Shown: piece after piece, positions 48,677-64,000 of the stretch
Layout of the letters: each line of letters opens with the position of its first letter
Numbering within the stretch: position 1 is the first letter of the stretch
Assembly (NCBI GenBank): GCA_018343915.1
Contig: JABRWF010000006.1
Location: 1,674,001 to 1,738,000, forward strand
Direction: 5' to 3'
DNA length: 64,000 nt
Source of the DNA: Agroathelia rolfsii
Lineage: Eukaryota; Basidiomycota; Agaricomycetes; Amylocorticiales; Amylocorticiaceae
Notes under the pieces: model-generated
The model's database searches: none
Told to the model about the DNA's origin: nothing
Seen by the model: the letters and a program-made list of their open reading frames with translations, nothing else
Position numbers and translations under genes: made by a program

Positions 48677-50294
48677 TTAAGAGAAGCCAATACCAGGCCT
48701 ACGGTTGTAGATGAGGTGGTAAGTCTCAGCTGGACTGAGGACCTTAGGAGCAGCCGAATAACCCTTGGGCAGGGGATGCTCCTCCTTCAGCTTGTGAATC
48801 ACGAAGAGAAGATCATCGATAGCTTTCTCTGCCGTCTGATGGTGTACAACGAGGCGAGAGCTGTACGAGGAGTCAAGCCAGAGACGTTCACCATACCTTC
48901 CAGACTCTGCCGCCTCCGTGACTTGCTCTATAGTGAGACCAATGGGTTCTGGATCATAAAACACCTTCATAACCATAATCGTTTTAGGAATTAGTACGTA
49001 AAGGTCAAGCCATAGTAAATGAACAAACCGACCATATTAGTCTCAACGGGAACTAGTATGCCAACGCCCAATTGACGGAGCCCCTGCTCGAGTTTTATCG
49101 TCAGTCTGCGGATTTCAGGGAACTTCTTGAAATTATAAGAGAGTCCGTAGGCCCCAAGGGCAGCGAATGATCCAATCTGTCTCAGGCCTCCGCCAAACGT
49201 TTTCCTGATCCACTTGGCATGCTTGATGAAAGCAGCGTTGCCACAAAGCATGCTGCCCATAGTACCACCAAGAGCCTTGCTGAGGTCCAGGCAAACTGTA
49301 TCGAATGGCTCACAGAGCTCTGCCAGCGTCTTAGTATTTTTACTATCAGCAAGAACATGCCAGATTCGAGCGCCGTCGCAATGAACTATGATTGGAGGGT
49401 TTTGCTGCCTGGCCCAAGTGGCAATTTTGATAAGTTCATCCTGAGGGAAGATGAGGCCATTAAGAGGGTTTTCCAATGAGATGACCCTAGTCGGAGTACT
49501 AATGGTTCCTAAGCGTGAGTAGGGTTCGGCACGGCCAACTTTAAGTAATACATACGTAAGAATATTTTCGCCGAGAATTGCATTTTCCTTAACATCCTCC
49601 AGCGTAAGATGGTGACCTTTAATGATTCGTCAGTCTCGTATTCCCGATTATGATGATCCGACTCACCATTTCTGGGCAGAACAGGCACGACGTTAGCCTG
49701 AGCGAAGAGAGACATGCCACCGCCTTCCATTCTGACGAACATCATCGGTAAGTCATCAAGACAGCCCAGGGATTCTGAAACCTCACTTGTAAATATGGCC
49801 TCGAGCATCGCACAGAACTGAGTAAGGCGGTTTTTCAAGATGTGTGCGAACAGCAACTGCATTTGCCTGTGTACCACTGCACTGTATGAAGGTTCAGTTT
49901 AATGTGTGGATATCATAAACACAACAGCTATCTTACAATGAACAAACAGCCATCGTTGCCAGTGATCTTGGCAAAGTGGGACTCTAGAGCCCTAGTAGAA
50001 TAGTCGTAATAATAGTCATCTCCGACGGATGCACGGATAGCATATTGGAACCCTTCGGGAGTAGGAGCTGAATTATAATGAGAATCAGCATATTTATAGA
50101 TAGTCATTAAATCTTGCATACCAGTATTCGTATCCGCTACATGACGGGAAATTACATTAGCCTTTGCAAACTTGAAGAGGGGCGACCTTACAGATAAATG
50201 ACCGAGATACTTGGACGTACTCGTCAGCGAGCTGTTCGCTCGTGGGCAGAACATCAACCTCAAGCTGTTTCACGATATTATCAAAGTTAGTCAT
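48677..50294 (-). CDS. Threonine aldolase-like protein, divergent copy 2
   Basis: Same exon order and N-terminal extension as copy 1: MTNFDNIVKQLEVDVLPTSE, then RSFISDTNTAPTPEGF, QYAIRASVGDDYYYDYSTRA, CSGTQANAVAVRTHLEKPP, CDARGHIYKMEGGG, TPTRVISLENPLNGLIFP, IIVHCDGARIWHVLAD, VCLDLSKALGGTMGSML, FGGGLRQIGSFAALGAYGL and an end at RRPGIGFS. The Schiff-base Lys (LSKAL), the Asp of HCDGAR and the stacking His are kept. Several pocket motifs differ from copy 1 and from the family: VFGDY is YYYDY, SGTMSN is SGTQAN, YRAH is ARGH and SKGLGAPIG is SKALGGTMG. All exons are open and spliceable, so it looks expressed but changed in specificity. Its exact substrate is unknown. Confidence 0.85.
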
Positions 50295-51772
50295 GATGAA
50301 TTGTAAGACGATGTATGGGTGCTGTTCTGAGGGTCGTTGTCGAAGGGGAGAGGGGGGGGGGTGTAGCACCACAGTGGCTGAGGAGGGCGTGTTAAGTACT
50401 ACTCAACGGCGGCCTTTATGTCATCTCTCAGCGTTCAGCTGCCAAGGAATGTGGATAGAAGTGGAACTCCTGCCAATAATTTTGTTATTCGAGGGTTCTG
50501 CCTATGAAGGCAAGATAGGAGTCCGCTTAGGTCACTTCTCCAGTCATATTGCTTCCACCAAATAAGTCCAGAAGGTGTCCCATCAGGCATGAAGTGGCGG
50601 TTGGGCGAACAAAGGGGCCTTGGTGCACAAGAATAATGATGATGTTATTCAAAGCCGGTGCCTTTTCTGAACCGGTCAGGGTCACAAGAGGCGCAAGGAA
50701 TAGCCTCAGTCTATATCAAGTGCGATAGACGTGGTGGCTAAAGATATTCGGACAAAGTGAATGATCATTTTTCAGCTGCTTCTCGCAGTCCCAGTGGGTA
50801 ATCCGAATAACATGCAACAGCAGTGTCTGCAAGTTCTGATCCTCAATAGACAAGTGGCCCACCAGATATGGCGGGCATATTCTTGTACAATAGACAGATC
50901 GGGTAGTGACCGATGTGAGGGCACCGTGTTCAATTGCTTGATCCACTCGAATTCCAATAGACGAAGTTCAAGAACGTGACAGTTCGAATGTGAGAACTAG
51001 ATAATATAGGCTATGTTCTAGACCACCATCTTGACCCGAATTAACTGTGGAAAGCGCTATAGAGCGTATGCATGAGCGGCTGTTGCTGTATTACAATGGT
51101 ATCCCACGAGTTATTCATGATGACGGTTTGGAGGAAGGAAATGAACTTGAAGTTAGACTGTATGATTTGTTGACGTAATACTTCCATTGTTCGCATAGCT
51201 TCTGTTCGCACCAGCTGTAATGATCTTACTTTTGATGTCATCATATCCAGAACCGCAAAAAAATTACAGCAAAATAATCGCGTTAAATTCACCTCAAAGT
51301 TCTAAGACCCGAGTAAGAGCCTAAGGCTGTGTATGTGTAGTCGTACATACATGACCATGAATGAAAGGTCATGGGCCCAAGACGGATTATCTCCGTCCCA
51401 CACCCTTGAACTTCAATTGGAGCATCTTGAGGGGTAGCAGAATCTATCATAGTCGCCGCATACAATATGATCAAGTCATGGGGGAGGAATCTATCAATAA
51501 TGAGTCGCAGTGCTTCAAGCTTCTCCGGACCATAACACAATCCATCGATAAATACTGGTCTTATGATCATCGCGAGGCCGAATTAAACCTATCAAGGCAT
51601 GCAAGATTACGTTTCAGAAGTTGTTGTATCACTCTGACTATCGTGAACTCAAGACTGCTTGAATTTCATTAGGTACTTCGTTATCATACAATCGAATAGC
51701 CTGATAACGTGCATGTGTATACCTGACCTCCTTCCTCCCGTGATTAACAGGGCCGAATTCCGAGTTTGCGCT
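50295..51772. other. Intergenic, with a possible degraded gene
   Basis: 1.48 kb. Just upstream of copy 2 is a G-run on the plus strand (AGAGGGGGGGGGGTG, about 50349-50363). Minus-strand frames at 51289-51570 (MIIRPVFIDGLCYGPEKLEA) and 51041-51292 (ending TLYSAFHS) have a protein-like composition but no recognised domain and no firm start or splice chain. They may be a small unknown gene or a relic. Confidence 0.4.
51041..51570 (-). pseudogene. Possible small gene or relic, unassigned
   Basis: The first frame starts MIIRPVFIDGLCYGPEKLEA and runs to LGPMTFHSW, followed by GTATGT, a good donor. A second frame reads FISFLQTVIMNNSWDTIV and stops near 51041. Composition is protein-like and unlike neighbouring spacer, but no family is recognised and upstream sequence has stops in frame. 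Low confidence. Confidence 0.2.
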
Positions 51773-54124
51773 TCACGCGGAATCGACAAGCTTTTGCAGA
51801 GCATCCATGGAGTACGCTGATGTAGCCGTAAGATAATCGCGTAAGCATCATTCATAAAAATCGGGAAGATGGTGATGAAAGATGGAATCACGACTTACAT
51901 TTCGGTCTCTCAATCGGAAGGCCGAGGGCTGGAATTTGAAGAGATTAGTGCCATACAAGGTATGGATTCAATCACAGATATAGAAAGGGCGTACCGCGTG
52001 ACCAAACCAATTGAGTGACCGCACCAAGAGCACGAGAGACACCGAAAATGACGGTGTAATACTGTCGAAGGATTCCGTTGTGAGTACTCCCCGCCCTTCG
52101 CCCCTCTTACGTGGGGTCCACAGAAAATCTTACCTTGAACTCCGTCAGTCCATAATGATGAAGGACGCAGCCTACAAGCCGTTGATCAGCAATGATGATA
52201 ACACAATGAGTGAAACAGTTTAACCTGATGTGGCATCGACATTGGGATAAGGATTCTTGGTCTATGGATAATGATCGTTTACCAAGTGGTTATGTCATTC
52301 ATGACACTAGACTTGCCTTGCCGTGCTCTTTGAGCACATCCGGGGCCACTTCAGAAGTCTGTTATTTCGATATTCGTCAGTTCATGTCACCATAACGTTG
52401 GACTATGTTTTGATCATAATTACCTTCTTGACCAGCTGGATCAAAGGACTCTCAAGAAGCTCTGGACGAGTATCGCAGAACTGCTGCAGGGCTATGAATC
52501 GTGGATCTGGGTTTCTCAATACACCGTGACCATATCTATGCACCATGATCATGTCAGTCCATTAAAGTTCATAGAATCAAAACGATGACTGAGCGCAGCT
52601 ACCCTGGCACGACCTGACCACTCCTGAGTGTGGTCCAAAGGTATTCACGAATATGTTCGTGGGAGATATCACTTCCGAGCTCTTTCTCCATGGCCATCTG
52701 CCAACGGAGGACCTCCTGGTTCGCCAGACTAAATGCCGTTTGGTGAGTCGGGGGAGTACTGTTGACACACTTAAAGAAGCCTTACCCATGCAGAGGGCCG
52801 GCAAGAGCAAACAGAGCAGCCGAGTACGACAAGTAGGGATCAGACAACGTGGAGCCAACAAGGTCTGAGCATAACAACGGTTAATGAGAGAATACGTTGC
52901 AAGTTCGTCGTTCTTACGGGATGTATGGGCCGACGCGTTACCACCTTCATGATCACCATGAAGGGCAATGTAGAGCCTCAAGTATTCAACCAAATCTTGG
53001 TTATGACCATGTCCCATCATGGCAGCATAGTTTCCTAATACGCCGGGTTTAGGGATAACTCGATACGGGAGGGAGCACTCTAATCACTTACCGACTAAAT
53101 CAAGGTCCTTGTCGACGCCGGGGAGCGGGTTAGCAGGGTGATACACGTTCCTGTAGATGCGTGCTGCGAGCGCGGGCAAGCGGGCGACGAGGTTGAGACT
53201 GTCCTCGAAAGTGTACGTCCAGTACTCGTTCTTCCTGACACCTTTCTCATATGCCGCCTGGAAGACACTATCGTGATTCAGAGCTGCAACACCCATACCG
53301 AGCTGGGTCATGGGGTGAAGAGATCTCGGCAGCCTGCAAGACAGTTCCCTCAGCTCGAGTTAGCAAGAACATATACAAGGACATACGAATCAATGAGCGT
53401 TTCGACGAAATGCGGCAACTCGCCTCGCTCTGCTAGCTCGCGTGAGAGGGCATGGCTCTGCTCCGTCGTGGGGACCTGGCCCGTCATGAGGAGCCAAAGC
53501 ATACTCTCTGCTGTGATCTCCTTTCCTCCTGAAGCTGCAGGGAGCCGCTTCTGGCAATCAGGAATCGTCAATCCATGGAACCGAATGCCCTGATAGGTGG
53601 CACAGGTCAGTGATTTTAAGATGTTACCAGCTACGTATGAGATGAGATGATACCTCATTGGGATCCAATACAGAAGCTTCCCAGAGCATTGCCTTGATAC
53701 CTCGCATACCACCAATGATGTTTTCGACCTATGATGCATTACACAATTCGGATCCATAATGTGTCTGACTTCCATGTCAAATTTAAGCCTCGTAAATACC
53801 TTGACATCACCGACAACTTTTTGGCCGTGGTTCGCTTTCTACATGACAATAGCGTTCAGAGCTAGTTATGTTGAACACTGTGATACAATTCATATTTACC
53901 AAAGCCTTGAGCTGTTCTTGTTTGGCTGGGATAATTTCGGCGAGTGTCTCTTTGAGAGTCTGCACGGCCATAGGAAGCAGGCAGAAGTCAATCATGATGG
54001 ATGACGCACTAAGTAATAGAAGACAAATGGATGCACCAACCTTTGTAGATGCCAGTCTGCGGCCTGCAAAAGCCCGAGAGGCATTCTTGAAACCAGAGCG
54101 CGTGAAGTGTCGTTGAGCAAACAT
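51773..54124 (-). CDS. CIT1: Citrate synthase, mitochondrial
   Basis: First enzyme of the TCA cycle, condensing acetyl-CoA and oxaloacetate. The presequence [20 protein letters not shown] is followed by [52 protein letters not shown] and [10 protein letters not shown]. Active-site elements are visible: [15 protein letters not shown] (His), [16 protein letters not shown] (His) and [18 protein letters not shown] (Asp). Then [20 protein letters not shown] and [19 protein letters not shown]. It ends VDSA at 51773, after a small last exon joined at a TCAG acceptor. About eleven exons. No peroxisomal targeting tripeptide, so the mitochondrial form. Complete. Confidence 0.95.
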
Positions 54125-54517
54125 GTGGGTTGTGAGTGGTATGGAGAAAAGAGGAATGGGAGGGCGGCACCCCGCCCGGGGACTATTGGGCCCTCGGGTC
54201 GATTGAAGTTGTGAATAGCCGGAACATAGAGGCGATCAGGACCCCCATCTCGTTTTACCCAAATCCGACTTAGTTCAGCTACAAAAACAGTTTTTGTCTA
54301 GAAATGGTTGAAAATACGCTAATTTTCCCAGTTAGTGTCCCAGACTGGACAAAATGATGGCGGATAGTTCCTGGGGGTCCATGACGATCTCAGATCTGGA
54401 CACGTCTCTCGTTTGCGTCCAGTGACTGGCAAGACTCATACTACTCCTCCAGCCAACAAACAAGCCTTTCGTCACTCTCACTGTGGTCTCATCTGTCATT
54501 TCTGCGTGTCGCCAGCT
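54125..54517. promoter_or_regulatory. Divergent promoter region (citrate synthase / Sec66)
   Basis: 393 bases between two divergent starts. No clear TATA box. A GC-rich patch (GCACCCCGCCCGGGG) at 54167-54181. Confidence 0.45.
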
Positions 54518-55458
54518 ATGGCATCCGTACTTGTTCCCGTTCTATACCTAGTCATTGCCCTCGGTGGCCTGCTTGTATTTAGCTCTCAATATCGAAAACG
54601 TGCTGCAGGTGCACTTCTTCATTCGTCCTCCAGTTCTCTTCAGAATCACTTACAGTCTCCCTTGTATATGCATACAATATCATTAAGCCAAAACCATCGA
54701 ACCATACTTCCCACCCCATGTTGAACGTAACACCTATGTCACATTACTCTCTCGCGATCCACCCGTACCCGACGCAGTACTGAAGACGGCCCTCGTGCGC
54801 CGTGCCGTCGCCAGTATGCGCCGTTTGATGCGAATCCAGCAGGACAAGCCTGTGCTACAGAACCTCCTTCAACGTGGCTCTGTCGGTGATGATTTGTGGA
54901 ACTCCCTCTTGGCGGCTGAGAAAGAGATCCCTACCGAGATGGCTGAGATTATTCAGGAGGCCAATACTTTTGCAGAGGGATGGGGCCCTGCTGTATTCCA
55001 GACGGCGAATGAAATCATTGCATATGAGCAACTAAGGGGCATTGTCGAAAAGATTCCCGCCGCGAAGACTGCTACTGGTTTGTTCATTTCCTCCTTTTTC
55101 GAGCCAGAACTTGGTAATGACTCAGAGTAATATCAACCCCTCTCTATTCTTACAGAAAAGAAATACAACGTAGAAAACAAGACGGCAGCGCTGCTACAGC
55201 AATCACCAGTCCCTGTCATTGCCTCTCCAGCTAGACCCACGACACCACTCAAAACGCCCACGTCGGCCACGTTGTCACCTTCATCACCAGGTCGTACAGA
55301 GAGTGTGGCCGCCTCGAGTGACGGGGAGGGCTCCGTTGCTAGCAGCTCTGTATCTCCTAGTAAGGTGCGTACATTTCTCACAAATCACCTCGTTGTACCC
55401 TTTTTGCTTACATGCAAATCTCTAGTCGGGCAAGAAGAAGACGAAGAAGCGCAAGTAG
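54518..55458 (+). CDS. SEC66: Sec66/Sec71 subunit of the ER Sec62/63 translocation complex
   Basis: Supports post-translational protein import into the ER. The N-terminus is short and lumenal, with one membrane segment SVLVPVLYLVIALGGLLVF, then YRKRAA. The cytosolic part has PYFPPHVERNTYVTLLSRDP, LKTALVRRAVASMRRLMRI, LQRGSVGDDLWNSLLAAEKE and GWGPAVFQTANEIIAYEQL, which match Sec66 in order. The tail is Ser/Pro-rich and the last small exon encodes SGKKKTKKRK, a basic end. About four exons. Length (about 240 residues) fits the family. Confidence 0.92.
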
Positions 55459-55777
55459 ACCATAATATTAGCCATTCTCTCCTTTCTTATGTATTACCTT
55501 CGAATATTATCGAAGGTTTCTTGCGATTCACATCCGTTCGAGAAGTGTCGCGAACAAGAAAGAGAGAAAGAAAACAAAAATAATATTGAGTGATATCCTG
55601 AATGAAGAATACACAGTGCACAGCAGTCCCGAAAGTACTATCGTTGGTACAGATGCGTATGGAGGAAAAGATGAGACCAGGAGAAGAGTTATTATAATAC
55701 ACAAATACAGACATGAAGCAAGGGAGGAGAATAATCAATCTCTAAGGACACATGAGCGGGAAATAAGAGCACGCTTT
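55459..55777. other. Intergenic between convergent genes
   Basis: 319 bases, the 3' flanks of the Sec66 and USP7-type genes. Nothing else seen. Confidence 0.5.
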
Positions 55778-60219
<4,442 letters not shown>

Positions 60220-61400
60220 CTTTCACTTGAGGAGGGGATGCGTGTACGCCTCTGGAGATGATGGGTGAGACAATAGAGGTCACGAGAGATGATTAGGAAA
60301 TATTGGCGATAAGGTCGTTAAGTTATTCCAAGCTGTTAGGACTATGAGTGTATTAGCTGATGTAGCAGGTAGGAGTTTGCGATTGGGAAAGAGAGCCGTA
60401 TACGGTGACAAGCAGGCCAAGGGGTACCACGGAAGAGAGTCTTAGTCAAGAACAAATAGGACCAAATCAGAGGCTGAGTTTGAATCCAATCTTTTTTTGC
60501 TATTTTTCTCGATCTCGCTCCTTTGTACCCATCACTCTCTATCTAATATTCATCATCATCGTCCACACTGGTCGCAGGAGGGAAGTCAAAATCCATCATT
60601 CATGATGTTCTAATGAATGACAATGTACATGCGTAATATGCGTGGTGATGCTCTTATGTCCGCTGTTCGAGGCCCATCTACTGTTTTTCGCCAGAAATAC
60701 GTTCGCACACCTGCCACACGATCCTTAAACCGTCTCGATAGGAGGATATGAATTGTCCTCACCAGCTTTGCTGCTGGCCACTATCGGTAGTGAGTCAAAA
60801 TCGTGTAAGAGAAGACCGGTGTTGGAATGCAGTCGTCGCCATGTGTCGTTATGAGATGTGGCGACATGGGATCTTGCGGTCCTCTGCTTCTTGCTGGTAC
60901 CGTTCTTGTGCGGTATGAATGATGCTCGACTTTTTTTTTTTTTTTTTTTAATAAAAAAAAAAATGGTCATCTGTTGCAGCATTGTTCTACGTACATATAG
61001 GACAGACATTTGTATACATATTCATATGTCTAATTTATTATGATATGATAATGGAATTTACATTCTGTGAATATATTTGATCGGAATGGTGCCGGTGATG
61101 GGGGAATATTCCATCGACAAAATGGTGAACTGTGCAACTCGTCAGTGGTTTTTCCCCCTTTAGACTAACGACAACGTCGCGAGTGCAGACGGCAAGTGTG
61201 GTAATTATCATGCAGCGATATGGCGGTGTTGACTGATTCAGGCCAAGTGGGATCACGAACCAGCCTCGTGCGGTGAGCCCAAATGCGTAAGGGAAGATGG
61301 ACGCGTGCTTGCTTACCATAGTCAGTGACTATTACTTGTACTCGACCGTCGTCCGACTGCCCCCACTTACCGGCAGTCTTCGACCACACACTCGCTCTGC
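60220..61400. promoter_or_regulatory. Intergenic between divergent USP7 and disordered-protein genes
   Basis: 1.18 kb upstream of both genes. Contains a T-run facing an A-run at 60931-60963. Frames at 60725-61416 on the minus strand lack family features. An alternative in-frame USP7 start lies at 60283. Confidence 0.45.
60931..60963. repeat. Facing T19 and A-rich runs
   Basis: Nineteen T followed by AATAAAAAAAAAAA, a potential hairpin of A-T pairs. It may be simple-sequence slippage or two poly(A) remnants meeting head to head. Confidence 0.7.
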
Positions 61401-64000
61401 ATGAGTGTTCGTCCAATCCATGACTATTATCAGCCTGGCGTCTCCTCTACGCATGCTTATCACTCGTATGAACGCTGGAATCCGCTTGCGAGTGCGGCTG
61501 CTGCTGCAGGCCCCACGCCATCTGCTTCCGACGGCCGCCATGCTGCTACCAGCTCACAGAAGCAGCCAAAATCATCCCAGTCCCAAGAGCCGTCTCCTGG
61601 CATGCACCATCGTTCCTCCTCCTCCAGGCCTGACCCATCCTCTGCTTCATATCACCACCACCATCCCACATCCAGCTCCAACAATAATGACCCCCGACTG
61701 GAACGTGGTCGCAGGACAGAAGGCCGCTCCGCCCCTTCCTCCTCTGCCCCGCGGCCTTCCGCTGCGCCACTGGCTTCCTCCTCCGCATATCCTCCCCAGA
61801 CTCTCCATTCGTCTCGCGCGGTGAACAAACAAGAACGGGGCACCAGTCATAAACGCACCGCGACAGAGCCCGCCGTCTATGATGTCTATGGAACAAGCAG
61901 AAGAGCTGTATCGGCCAGTAGAGCGGCAGACGCTTCTTACATGGCCCCGCCCATCTCTGTTCGGGCAGATCAACAAGCGACCCAGCCCTCTTCATCATCA
62001 CGCGTAAGGAGTACTGATGCCGAGAGACAAAGGGAGGAAGAACGTGCCAGGCGGCATGAGAGACGGGAGGAAAAAGAGCGTCAGAGGCAAAGGCAGCGGG
62101 AAACGCAGGGGATGACGGCGTTAGAGCAAGATCGGGAGAATGAGCGTCAGAGAGAGATAGAAAAGGCAAAGGAAAGGGAATCAAGGAGGGCTCGCGAGCG
62201 ATCTAGGGCGAATGAGATGGAAATGGCTACAGAAAAGAGCAGGCGTACGGAGGCCCGTGATGTTACAAACACCCACTCTACGAGGCAAAAAGAGGCTACA
62301 GACGAGAGAATGCGTCCAGTAGAACCGCCAGCTCTTGCTGCTGACACCGACCGTTCCACACATCGAGCTCGCACTAGAGAGGGCTATCCAGATCAGCAGC
62401 CATCTACAAAGCCTATGAAGGCTTTTCGTGACTATGGCGACCTTACTGCTCAGGATCCAGACAGTTCTGACAGTGCTCGTCGATACCCTGCTCCTTCTTC
62501 GCGACACCATCGCCGTCATACGGAAGAGGCCCTAATCAACGCAATTGTGAGCCTCATAGCTATGTTTCTTAAAATCGAATCTTGATGGTCCGTGGTTTAA
62601 AGGCCCAATCACATGCCGATGGGCGTGGGGATGCTCCTCCACGACCTGCTCCCAAGTCTCGTCATTCTGATCAGATGCCTTCGACACACCGTAATGAACG
62701 ACAGGCACCAGATCCTAGAATCCCTTCTACATCACAACCTCCCGGTGCAACCAACTATCACTCTTCCAGGACGAAACCGACCCCACCAGAAAAGTCTCAT
62801 CGTGATAGGGCGATAGCGTCGGATTCAACCCATGGGATGTCATCAGGTAGTGACACCGAAAGACGACACCGAAGAGATAACAATGTGCGACGCCATTTGA
62901 TTTCATGGGCGATCTTGTTATGTTAACATGTCGTCTCCACCAGCATCGCATGCCGAGTGCACAGGAGCCTCGACGGGCATACCCTGGATCTAGATCTGTT
63001 CCGCAAGATCCTCTGGATCCATCTACAGCTGAAAGTGTAAGGGATACCAATTTCAAGTTGTTGATCGTTTTTTAAACTGGACATGTTATAGTATAATCGA
63101 GCATTGGCTCAGCCAAGTCATGAACTCCGTCATACTTCAACAAACCGCCCTGTTCCTAGTAAAGCTGACGCTGCACATCCAGGTTCTTCCTTACCACCGG
63201 CACAAAAACCGAATGATTATGGCAGGATCAATTCTGTATCATCTTGTTTATTCTGATCTGATCACAATTCTCTTCTAGCTACTATGCGACCACCAGACGC
63301 TCAGGCATCTGCAGCAGCGATGCGGGATAGGGTGCCTCCCCAGCCAACGCAACCCCTGTCCGGCCCGCAGCCGTCTTCCAGGGACAGACCGGAGAAGCCT
63401 AGCAGGAGGATGAGTACTGTTATTCCTCCTGCAGTCTATCCCCCTAAAAAGGACGACGAGTACGCGAAAGTCAAGGCGAGCACTCTGAAAATCAGGACGG
63501 CCGATGTCCCCACTGCCACTGCCACTGCCACATCCCACATCCCACCATCATCATCGTCACGTCCCATGAATATCACTTCGATGCCAGAAAGGAGCTCACC
63601 TGAACCCATGTACAGCAATCTAAACCAATATCCCCCCAATGCCAAGGCGACAAGTACCAGCATCATGGCTGCTCCTCCCTCATCTGTTCGTCCAACACCC
63701 CTGACGCAAACAAGATCCTCGGAAGGACCCAAACCGTCTCCCGTCCGACCTTCTCCTGTTGAAGCGCTGGCAGCGTTGCTCGAGATCAACGCACCACCAA
63801 ATTCATCTCCGGCCAACCAATCTAGGAACAGGTCCAGCCGCGACAAGGAGTCTCCTGCCATTACTACTACCGCTGCTGAGGCCAACAACGTCTCTGTTGC
63901 CGCGATTAAGAGCGCTCGTAAGGTGTCGTTTCAGGACAACGATGGGTATGACCCCAGGAGTAGGGCTCATCCTTTGGATGGTAATAATAGCAGTAACAAG
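61401..64000 (+). CDS. Long disordered charged protein, 3' end beyond the window
   Basis: At least five exons with open frames. Exon 1 (61401 to about 62547) starts MSVRPIHDYYQPGVSSTHAY and is rich in Ser, Pro, Ala and His. It then has a long single helix of alternating Arg and Glu, e.g. RARRHERREEKERQRQRQRE and ENERQREIEKAKERESRRAR. Later exons read AQSHADGRGDAPPRPAPKSR, SGSDTERRHRRDNN, YNRALAQPSHELRHT and DRPEKPSRRMSTVIPPAVYP. At the edge is AALLEINAPPN, then AIKSARKVSFQDNDGYDP. No ordered domain is visible in the part present; one may follow beyond 64000. The Arg/Glu helix is typical of cytoskeletal or RNA-linked scaffold proteins, but I assign no function. Confidence 0.7.

Noticed and set aside
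48521..48994. Plus-strand 157-codon open frame
   Set aside because: It is antisense to the last exons of threonine aldolase copy 2, whose minus-strand reading clearly matches a family.
24699..54124. Idea of a TCA-cycle gene cluster (SDHA and citrate synthase)
   Set aside because: The two genes are about 24 kb apart with many unrelated genes between them; proximity is probably chance.
61546..62184. Minus-strand 212-codon open frame
   Set aside because: Antisense to the Ser/Pro-rich exon of the disordered protein; codon bias of low-complexity exons often opens the other strand.

Overview
The window reads as nuclear DNA of a filamentous basidiomycete, most likely an Agaricomycete. Genes are dense and lie on both strands. 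Nearly all are cut by many short GT-AG introns of roughly 50-80 bases. Two genes belong to the DUF6534 membrane-protein family, which I know only from Basidiomycota. All coding calls were read by joining exons by eye; outer limits are usually firm, some inner splice sites are not. I recognised no tRNA, rRNA, CRISPR array or intact transposon.

Layout. 1-729: start of an unrecognised minus-strand gene running off the left edge. 1457-4084: siderophore-iron transporter with two perfect iron-GATA-factor sites just upstream. 4643-8648: an AlkB homolog 1 dioxygenase gene head-to-head with a LETM1/Mdm38 mitochondrial ion-exchange gene. 9027-15064: two DUF6534 paralogues in the same orientation, separated by 2.3 kb of gene-poor DNA. 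16371-24167: a divergent TFIIB-type factor, the Shr3 permease chaperone, an Hmp1-like small protein, a probable RsfS/Atp25-like mitochondrial protein, and the splicing factor SPF45; the last two share a 94-base divergent promoter.

24699-44930: succinate dehydrogenase flavoprotein, a TBC1D5-type Rab GAP, a Zn2Cys6 transcription factor, a cytosolic Hsp70 with a clear heat-shock promoter, a PP2A B56 subunit and an unrecognised protein with a PPQGMP repeat tail. 45539-50294: two same-strand threonine aldolase paralogues, the upstream one with altered cofactor-pocket motifs. 51773-64000: mitochondrial citrate synthase, Sec66, a USP7-type deubiquitinase, and a long disordered protein leaving the right edge.

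Most of this is core housekeeping: TCA cycle and mitochondrial function (SDHA, citrate synthase, LETM1, RsfS-like, perhaps ALKBH1), ER protein handling (Shr3, Sec66), protein quality and signalling (Hsp70, B56, USP7) and membrane traffic (TBC1D5). The accessory parts are the DUF6534 pair, the duplicated threonine aldolases, the siderophore transporter and the large spacers around them. I did not find a gene cluster that clearly forms a new system. The strongest leads are the iron-GATA sites, the divergent threonine aldolase copy, the short shared promoter and the unusual TFIIB-like protein.
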